Below, in pieces: positions 57,884 through 64,000 of a DNA stretch of 64,000 nucleotides (position 1 is the stretch's first letter; each line of letters starts with the position of its first letter). The stretch is from Thiothrix sp. GTDB lineage: Bacteria; Pseudomonadota; Gammaproteobacteria; Thiotrichales; Thiotrichaceae. A model generated the notes under the pieces. The model was given only the letters and a program-made list of their open reading frames with translations, searched no databases and was not told the origin of the DNA. The position numbers and the translations under genes are program-made. The stretch is taken from contig SSFA01000008.1 in NCBI GenBank assembly GCA_008015155.1, forward strand, positions 310,001 through 374,000, given 5' to 3'.

Positions 57884-58672
57884 TTAAATCTGCAAAGATT
57901 TTAACAGCTTAACTATCTCATCCAGCACCACTTTTCCATAATTAGCATTTTGATGGACATAGTCAGTTATTTGCTCCACAGGTTCTTGTCCATAAGTGCT
58001 GCAATACTCTAATTTGGTCCAATAGCGATTCTCCAAGGTCTCAGGCGGCTGCCTCAAAAAGTGGAGATTTGCATAACCTGCCAAATAACGCTGACATCCT
58101 TCCCAGAAGAGTTGATCAAATAGTTCAGCGTAATTGAGATACGCTTCATATTTCACTCTTTCCCTTTCCAAAGCTAATGAGGAATGCTTAGGAGCGATAG
58201 ACATGACAATCGGTGCAGAGCTATAGCGGCTGATATGATCCAGATAAAGTTTTTCAGGTAAAGTTTGAAAATGTAGATCTAAGCCAGCAGCTAAACAAGA
58301 GCGAGAAATATATTGCTGCTCTTGTCCGTTCTTACCATAAAGTTGCTCACTTAAGGGTAAAAACTCATGATAAGGCAAGGCAAGGCTCTGAAAAATGAAG
58401 GCATCATAAGTATCTATTTCTAAGCTAGTACTTTGAGAGAAACGCAAAACAAAACGCTCTAAATCCGAACCCACAGGTGCACTAATTTTATTGTATAGAA
58501 ATTCTGCTTGAAATAACTTAATGAGCGGGCTTGCAAAAAAACGGGCAGTATACTCAGGATATTGACTAGCTAGCGTTTGATTCCAAGCATTGGTTAAAGC
58601 TCGCATATGCGAACTACCAATAAAACAAAGTTTCTTCGTAGGTTTAGCTCTTAAACCGTTCCAGTAAGACAT
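57884..58672 (-). CDS. SGNH-hydrolase-like protein, partner of GSCFA protein
   Basis: A 262-residue protein starting with a GSSHM motif (LCFIGSSHMRALTNAW), like the first SGNH block. The end has DYVHQNANYG, with His in the catalytic-block place. It overlaps the GSCFA gene by 29 bases; the pair probably acts on cell-envelope glycans. No direct substrate is known. Confidence 0.55.
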   Translation of the reverse strand: MSYWNGLRAKPTKKLCFIGSSHMRALTNAWNQTLASQYPEYTARFFASPLIKLFQAEFLYNKISAPVGSDLERFVLRFSQSTSLEIDTYDAFIFQSLALPYHEFLPLSEQLYGKNGQEQQYISRSCLAAGLDLHFQTLPEKLYLDHISRYSSAPIVMSIAPKHSSLALERERVKYEAYLNYAELFDQLFWEGCQRYLAGYANLHFLRQPPETLENRYWTKLEYCSTYGQEPVEQITDYVHQNANYGKVVLDEIVKLLKSLQI

Positions 58673-59738
58673 CCTCACAAACCTCTTCTTCTTGCTTTAG
58701 TGCTTTAGTTAAAAGGGTCGACTCTTGAAAGATCGTTACGGCTTGACTAGTAGCTGGTGAGCTAGCCAACGCAGACTCTTGGCAAGCAAAAAATGAGTTC
58801 ATCACAAAGTTGACACCTTGTGGACGCACACTACGCAGATTTTCTGCATAGAAATGCCCCCTGAATGGAAAGGCTGAAATAATTTCATAAGAAGGAAAAT
58901 AATCAGTATCTTCACGTGTTAACTCAAGTTCCCCAGCCACTGCTCGTAAAATCGATTTGGAATGACTGGTAGCGGTCAATACATGCTTGCCAGAAGCTGT
59001 AGCGGTTAAGGGAACAGGTGAGACTGTGAGTAAGAATCTCATCTTAGGATTAATGGTTTTTAACTGCTCTAAAGTAGCCTGGAGGGTTGTATAGATCTCT
59101 AGATAATTAAAATTTTTGAATTGATGTTGGCTGGTATCAAACTCTCCAGCGATTGTGCCGGGGCACATAGGATAAACATAGCCTTGCTGGCTATTCATCC
59201 ACGCCTCAGTCAGACCTAAGGTAAAAACAAAAATATCAGTATTTTCAAGACCTCTTTTAATAGCGCGCAAGGTGCTCGCTCGTGACTCTAAAGCCTCCGC
59301 TTCAGATAGGAAACCTTGAGGTTCAATATTGGGTCTGAATAAATCGTAATAGCGTCCCTCTGGACTACACCAAATCTCAACAGGCGCTGTTACTGGCTGC
59401 AAACTCCATTGAATCCATTGTTGAAGCAAAGCCACTGTATAGATATTCCCCGTACGGAAACTAAAAATACCGTAATTGTATGCTTTACGTAGTTCTTCGC
59501 TATGCCGCAGCAAATCAGGAGCCGGTTCGCTATCCTGCCAATTATAACCACGCGCCCGTAAAGCCGCCCCAATGTGCTGGGCAAAACAAGAGCCCGCTGT
59601 AGAAATAACATCTTGCGTTTGTATTTGAAACTTTGGCTTCCACAAACCGTTGATTTGTAAAGGCTTACGCCCAGCAACCGCAAGCTTCCAAAATGCCTCA
59701 TCCGGCAAATGATTGTAAGGATTATAATCAAATTCCAT
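58644..59738 (-). CDS. GSCFA-domain protein
   Basis: A 364-residue protein with the GSCFA motif in STAGSCFAQHIGAALRARGY near 50, and FTLGLTEAWMN near 175. GSCFA proteins are SGNH-like enzymes thought to modify capsule or cell-surface polysaccharide. Overlaps the next gene and probably forms an operon with it. Confidence 0.75.
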   Translation of the reverse strand: MEFDYNPYNHLPDEAFWKLAVAGRKPLQINGLWKPKFQIQTQDVISTAGSCFAQHIGAALRARGYNWQDSEPAPDLLRHSEELRKAYNYGIFSFRTGNIYTVALLQQWIQWSLQPVTAPVEIWCSPEGRYYDLFRPNIEPQGFLSEAEALESRASTLRAIKRGLENTDIFVFTLGLTEAWMNSQQGYVYPMCPGTIAGEFDTSQHQFKNFNYLEIYTTLQATLEQLKTINPKMRFLLTVSPVPLTATASGKHVLTATSHSKSILRAVAGELELTREDTDYFPSYEIISAFPFRGHFYAENLRSVRPQGVNFVMNSFFACQESALASSPATSQAVTIFQESTLLTKALKQEEEVCEDVLLERFKS

Positions 59739-59886
59739 AGGTATTCAATGGGAGTTAAGTTTCTAAAGACTAACAAAATCCCAAATAAATACCTAGTTTA
59801 GTTTTTAAGTATCTAGCTAGACACATACTCGCAGATACTTCAATAAAAAACTAAAAGCTAATTAAATAAATCGTTTAGCAACTAAA

Positions 59887-60543
59887 CTAAAAATCCACTG
59901 CACATTCAAATTGTAAATGTTTACTAGTGATCGGATGCTGGAACCCTAACTGCCAAGCATGTAATAGGAGCCGATCCGCTTTACACTTAAGCTCAGGAGG
60001 TGCATATAATTCATCACCGACAATAGGATGACCTAAGCTCATTAAATGTACCCGCAATTGATGCGAGCGCCCCGTAAATGGCTCTAACTCAACGCGACTA
60101 AGGTTAGATTTAGCATCATAAGATAATAAGCGATAACGAGTTAACGAGGGTTTCCCTGCTTCAAAATCGACTTTATGCTTGGGACGATTAGGCCAATCGA
60201 GCAATAAAGGGAGATTAATCTCGCCCCTCTCTTGTGCAAGCTTCCCCCCTACCACGGCTAGGTAACGCTTATGCACGCTACGCTGCTGAAACAAGATACT
60301 TAACGCACTTTGCATCGCCTTCCCTCGAGCCATAAGCAATAAGCCCGAAGTATCCATATCCAAGCGATGCACAATAAAGGCATCTGGATATTCACGCATG
60401 ACCCGATTAATCATGCAGTCTTGCTTATCCTCACCACGCCCGGGCACGGATAATAAACCCGCAGGCTTATTCACCACTAATAAGTGTTCATCAACATAGT
60501 AAAGATCTAAGCCAGTATCAGCTGGAGGCGTATATTGCATCAT
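59887..60543 (-). CDS. RluA-family pseudouridine synthase
   Basis: A 218-residue enzyme without an S4 domain. The catalytic motif is HRLDMDTSGLLL near 60 (D62), with GRSHQLRVHLMSLGHPIVGD near 158. It probably modifies rRNA or tRNA (RluA/TruC-like); the length is close to that of RluA. Confidence 0.8.
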   Translation of the reverse strand: MMQYTPPADTGLDLYYVDEHLLVVNKPAGLLSVPGRGEDKQDCMINRVMREYPDAFIVHRLDMDTSGLLLMARGKAMQSALSILFQQRSVHKRYLAVVGGKLAQERGEINLPLLLDWPNRPKHKVDFEAGKPSLTRYRLLSYDAKSNLSRVELEPFTGRSHQLRVHLMSLGHPIVGDELYAPPELKCKADRLLLHAWQLGFQHPITSKHLQFECAVDF

Positions 60544-60595
60544 GAGCTGCCTTATACCACAAAACAGCTCATAACGCGCCTTAGTTTTCTAATCA

Positions 60596-61459
60596 CTATT
60601 CAGGCTTAGTTGCCCCATTCCACTGCTTAACTTTATCCACTAAAGCAGCCAAGAACCACAAACTACCTAAACCTAAAAACAGCACTAACCAAAACATAAA
60701 ATAGGCACCTACCGTCCACTCCAAAGCAACTTTAGCGCGCTGTAAAAACCCAATCTGTATGACCTTATCAGCACGACGCTCTTTCAAGGAGAATTTGACC
60801 GTACAAAACTCATTCTTCTCATCAAAATCACCTAAACTCACGCCAAGCGCTTGAATTTGCTTTTCGACTTCTAACAATTGATTGGTCAATGAAATCAACT
60901 CGCCGGTATTAGCATCCTTTTGCCGTAGTTCTAATAAAGTTTCACGTGCTTTTTGTAAAGAAATCCGCTCTGCCTCCAGCTTTTTGTATTCATTGGTTTT
61001 GTCATTTTTATCAATTTGAATACTTTTTAAATCACCAATCTTGCGCAAAGCCTCAATAGTGCTATCGAATTTATCCGGAATAACCCCTAAAGCAATATTC
61101 AACTGCCGTGCTGGCGTTAAACCGGCACGCTGCTCAAACTGAATCATGAGTTGTTCTTGCTTAATCAGCTCATAAAGAGCTTTTTCATCTTGGTCATAAG
61201 CCGGCGACACACTGGTAAGCGTACCGACCTTTTCATATTTCTGATCAATCGCTGCTAAAGCTGCTTGACCACTAGGTGCTGCCTGCAATTTAGAACTAGC
61301 ATAATTTTTGCGTTCTAGATCAAAGCTTTCAATCGGCGACTCAAACTCGGTTTGAGTCGGCTGCACTTTCCCATTTGGCTTAGTCAGATAGCCATAACTC
61401 AAGCGTAGTGCCCATAAAGCTAAGAACGCCAGTAACAAGATAAGCAAGCGCTTTTTCAT
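60596..61459 (-). CDS. DUF4349-containing membrane protein
   Basis: A 287-residue protein; the ATG at 61459 gives a proper TM or signal start (MKKRLLILLLAFLALWALRL). A coiled-coil region near 150-205 (YKKLEAERISLQKARETLLE) and a C-terminal TM (about 248-275) fit DUF4349. Its function is unknown. Confidence 0.7.
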   Translation of the reverse strand: MKKRLLILLLAFLALWALRLSYGYLTKPNGKVQPTQTEFESPIESFDLERKNYASSKLQAAPSGQAALAAIDQKYEKVGTLTSVSPAYDQDEKALYELIKQEQLMIQFEQRAGLTPARQLNIALGVIPDKFDSTIEALRKIGDLKSIQIDKNDKTNEYKKLEAERISLQKARETLLELRQKDANTGELISLTNQLLEVEKQIQALGVSLGDFDEKNEFCTVKFSLKERRADKVIQIGFLQRAKVALEWTVGAYFMFWLVLFLGLGSLWFLAALVDKVKQWNGATKPE

Positions 61460-61564
61460 AGTTAATACAGCCATAAGGCTCCCTTTAGTCAGTTTATTAT
61501 TAAAAAATATAGGGATTAATCCTGCAAAATATTTGCAGATTACACAGAAAGATAGTGCATTCGG

Positions 61565-62584
61565 CTAAAAGGTAGTTCTGATAACATTTGGCTCAGCTTC
61601 GAGAGTTACAGCAAACTTTTCCTGCACTGAAGCAATGATCGCTTGAGCCAATTGCCAAATTTCTGCACCACTGGCTTGACCATGATTGACGAGGACTAAA
61701 GCATGCTTGTCATAAGTTCCTGCATCACCTACCCGTTTGCCTTTCCAGCCACATTGATCAATCAACCAACCAGCCGATAATTTGATCTGTTCCTCTTGTG
61801 GCCAAGCCGGGCAATTCGGAAACTTAGCTTTGATCGCAGTAAATTTTTCAATCGCTACCAGAGGGTTTTTAAAGAAACTACCTGCATTGCCAATGACTTT
61901 GGGATCAGGCAATTTACTTTGACGGATGGCAACAATCGCATCACTAATAGTCCGCGCATCTAGGGTTTTTCCTACTAAATGCTCACTGACCCCAGCATAA
62001 TCTGTTTTCCAAACGGGCTGTTTCGGTAAACGAAATGTTACTGCACCAATGAGCCAACGCCCCGGCTCCACTGATTTGAAATGACTATCCCGATAAGCAA
62101 AAGCACAATCATCTAAGCTGAATTTACGTAGCTCAGCCGTGCGCCAATCTAAAGCATCTAGTTCATAAAAATGATCTTTTAGCTCCACGCCATAAGCACC
62201 AATATTCTGCATCGGTGCAGCACCTACAGTGCCGGGAATTAAGGACAAATTCTCTAAGCCTGCATAGCCCTGTTCAATCGTCCAGCGCACAAACTCATGC
62301 CAGTTTTCCCCTGCACCCGCACGCACATAAACATAATGCGGATCTTCAGCAATTACTTTACGTTCTGCTAAACGCACTTGTACGACTATGCCGGGAAAAT
62401 CTTCAACAAATAGCAGATTGCTGCCACCGCCTAAAAACAGTACCGGCAAGTCCGGATGTTCACGTCGCCACAGCATGACTGACTTCAAGCCGCCTAGAGT
62501 ATGCAAGCTACAGAAATAACGCGCTTGCGCTTCAATACCAAAGGTATTCAACGCTTTTAGAGGATAGTGTTCATAGATTTTCAT
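61565..62584 (-). CDS. murB: UDP-N-acetylenolpyruvoylglucosamine reductase
   Basis: A 339-residue MurB (type I length). The ATG at 62584 starts MKIYEHYPLKALNTFGI. FAD-binding GGGSNLLF near 55, AYRDSHFKS near 163 and NAGSFFKNP near 230 (catalytic Ser). Reduces UDP-GlcNAc-enolpyruvate in peptidoglycan synthesis. Confidence 0.9.
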   Translation of the reverse strand: MKIYEHYPLKALNTFGIEAQARYFCSLHTLGGLKSVMLWRREHPDLPVLFLGGGSNLLFVEDFPGIVVQVRLAERKVIAEDPHYVYVRAGAGENWHEFVRWTIEQGYAGLENLSLIPGTVGAAPMQNIGAYGVELKDHFYELDALDWRTAELRKFSLDDCAFAYRDSHFKSVEPGRWLIGAVTFRLPKQPVWKTDYAGVSEHLVGKTLDARTISDAIVAIRQSKLPDPKVIGNAGSFFKNPLVAIEKFTAIKAKFPNCPAWPQEEQIKLSAGWLIDQCGWKGKRVGDAGTYDKHALVLVNHGQASGAEIWQLAQAIIASVQEKFAVTLEAEPNVIRTTF

Positions 62585-62638
62585 GCGGCGCATTGTGGCG
62601 TGAGCCTTCACTGCCTGCAACTGGATTTACAGGCAAAC

Positions 62639-63679
62639 TTATTGAATAGGTAATACAACCTCAAACACGGTCCCACCTCCAACACGGGCCTGACAACTGA
62701 CAGTCCCTGCATGACGTGTAGCGATTTGCTTGACTAAGCTCAAGCCTAAACCCCAGCCACCCTGACCCTCACCATAGCCTGCTGGTCGGTAGAACGGCTC
62801 AAAAATACGCATTTGCGCCTCTGCTGAAATTCCTGCACCCCGATCCAAAACTTGCAAACTGATTTGCTGAGGCGTTTTGCGAACTAGCTGCGCCTGAACT
62901 TGCCCTGCCCCATGACGCACTGCATTATCTAAAAGATTGCGGATCAAACGGCGTAACAACCGCTCTTCACCCATGATCTCGATGGCTTCCGCTTCACACT
63001 CTAAATCTAAGCGCGCACATTCTTCAGCGAGCAAGCCAGATAGATCGACTGTATGATGTTCTAAGGGAATTTCTAAGGTATCAAGGCGACTGGCTAACAA
63101 AATCTCCTCAACTAATTGATTCAACTCCTGCATATCCTGATGTAGGGTTTTTACCTGCTCGGTTTGCTCTAAATTCTCTCGCTCTGCCAAGATCGCCAAA
63201 CTTAGGCGCATCCGCGCTAAAGGCGAGCGCAGTTCATGCGAGGCATTAGCCAATAATTGGCGATGACTCACTAACAAGGCTTGAATCCGCTCAGCTGATT
63301 GATTAAAGCTGCTAGCTAACACCGCCACCTCATCACAACCTTCAACGGGCACCCGCGTCGCCAACTGCCCAGCGCCTAGAGCTTCGACCCCTTTTTTCAA
63401 ATGCTCCAAGCGATAAGTTAAGCGCTTAGCAATCGGATAAGCGCCAAGAGACACAATCAACGCCGTAATTAGCAGCAGTGGAAAAATCGGAATATGCGCA
63501 CCCTGCTCGCGCAAATGAAATACGGCTCCAGCCAACAAAGAAACCAGTACTACACTGCTGATCACTACAAGATAAATTTGCCAGAATAATCGGCGTTTTA
63601 AACGCCCAAAGCCACGACGTTGCTCACGCCAAGCCTGTTTATTTTGACGCTTACAGCGTGAGCCTTTAGGCCCCATCAA
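62639..63679 (-). CDS. Sensor histidine kinase
   Basis: A 346-residue kinase. Two TM segments (about 31-53 and 65-83) bracket a very short periplasmic loop, followed by HAMP (about 85-135), H-box ASHELRSPL with His148, N-box LIRNLLDNAVRHG near 245, and GWGLGLSLVKQIA near 310. It overlaps the response-regulator gene by 4 bases. Envelope stress of the CpxA/RstB type is possible. Confidence 0.85.
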   Translation of the reverse strand: MMGPKGSRCKRQNKQAWREQRRGFGRLKRRLFWQIYLVVISSVVLVSLLAGAVFHLREQGAHIPIFPLLLITALIVSLGAYPIAKRLTYRLEHLKKGVEALGAGQLATRVPVEGCDEVAVLASSFNQSAERIQALLVSHRQLLANASHELRSPLARMRLSLAILAERENLEQTEQVKTLHQDMQELNQLVEEILLASRLDTLEIPLEHHTVDLSGLLAEECARLDLECEAEAIEIMGEERLLRRLIRNLLDNAVRHGAGQVQAQLVRKTPQQISLQVLDRGAGISAEAQMRIFEPFYRPAGYGEGQGGWGLGLSLVKQIATRHAGTVSCQARVGGGTVFEVVLPIQ

Positions 63680-64000
63680 GGTTCCTCGCCATCTTGGCTA
63701 CGCGCAAAGATATAACCCGCACCACGCAAGGTAATAATGCGCTTAGGCTGCTTCGGATTAGTTTCAATGGCTGCACGAATCCGCGAGATATGCACATCAA
63801 TTGAGCGATCAAATGCTTCTAGAGTTTCGCCTTTCACCATATCCATCAGTTGCTCGCGACTTAATACCCGCCCTGCCCGCTCAGCCATAGCCACCAGCAG
63901 ATCAAATTGATAGCTGGTTAATTCACGCAATTGTCCATCTACGCGAATTTCCCGGGCTTCACGATCAATTTCTAAACGCCCAAAGCGTAAAATCTGTAGA
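63676..64000 (-). CDS. Response regulator, OmpR family (partial, C-terminal part)
   Basis: Reading through to the window edge gives the winged-helix effector domain (LTSYQFDLLVAMAERAGRVL; DRSIDVHISRIRAAIE; ITLRGAGYIF). The receiver domain lies beyond the right edge. Forms a pair with the kinase. Confidence 0.85.
   Translation of the reverse strand, partial: LQILRFGRLEIDREAREIRVDGQLRELTSYQFDLLVAMAERAGRVLSREQLMDMVKGETLEAFDRSIDVHISRIRAAIETNPKQPKRIITLRGAGYIFARSQDGEEP

Overview
The window holds the right-hand part of a large prophage (about positions 1 to 45.6 kb) followed by about 18 kb of ordinary bacterial chromosome (45.6 to 64 kb). The chromosomal genes (EF-P with both of its modification enzymes EpmA and EpmB, YajC-SecD-SecF, MurB, a 4-hydroxybenzoate hydroxylase with a divergent AraC-type regulator) point to a gammaproteobacterium. 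The exact genus cannot be read from the sequence; a Thiotrichales-like host is only a guess. The prophage runs off the left edge, so its left attachment site and part of its tail module are not visible.

Prophage layout. (1) 41-16085, minus strand: late/virion genes in the order Hint-like protein, large terminase, portal, several unknown virion proteins, a leucine-rich-repeat adhesin, scaffold-like protein, major capsid protein and connector/tail proteins. Many of these are strikingly cysteine rich. (2) 16564-19866, plus strand: a short operon headed by a large N6-adenine-type DNA methyltransferase, ending in a frameshifted small membrane protein. (3) 29930-19841, minus strand: early operon with a Cro-like regulator, an RHH protein, a phage tRNA-Phe, an O-like replication protein, a DnaC-like loader, a C5 methyltransferase, an ASCH-like protein, many small proteins, a DUF1064 nuclease, a DarG-type macrodomain, a C39-like lipoprotein, an N4 gp49-like protein and a lysis block (small lipoprotein, beta-helix/P5-like protein with a C-terminal membrane anchor, holin-like protein). 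(4) 30437-45498, plus strand apart from a few minus-strand genes: CI-like repressor, an accessory (moron) zone with HAD, YHYH, ORF259 and DUF488 genes, a second XRE regulator with its own operators, a recombination block (putative annealing protein, YqaJ exonuclease, DUF1364), many small proteins, a membrane protein whose gene carries an iteron-like repeat cluster, and the integrase.

Control. Two separate repressor/operator families are visible. GAACAATTGTTC-type palindromes occur in pairs at 30.35 and 33.65 kb. AATAACACTGTTATT-type palindromes occur in pairs on both sides of the second XRE gene (34.3 and 34.85 kb). Several genes in the right arm start directly behind a hairpin plus T-run, which implies either antitermination or short independent transcripts.

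The integrase lies next to a tRNA cluster (Leu-UAA, Cys-GCA, two identical Gly-GCC). The 3' end of tRNA-Leu faces the prophage and is the likely integration target. Beyond it lie two phosphoribosyltransferase paralogues around a small TerB-like gene, an FAD-linked oxidase, epmB/efp/epmA, yajC-secD-secF, a YcxB-like protein, pobA and its regulator, a GSCFA/SGNH pair, a pseudouridine synthase, a DUF4349 protein, murB, and a two-component system cut by the right edge.

Most interesting signals: helically spaced AACAGTT repeats inside 40521-41888; the two operator systems and the putative noncoding RNA at 34.9 kb; the Hint-like protein beside the terminase; the orphan DarG-like macrodomain; the convergent ORF259/DUF488 pair; and two frameshifts at A5 runs. 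All calls come from reading the sequence and from memory of protein families; no database search was run.
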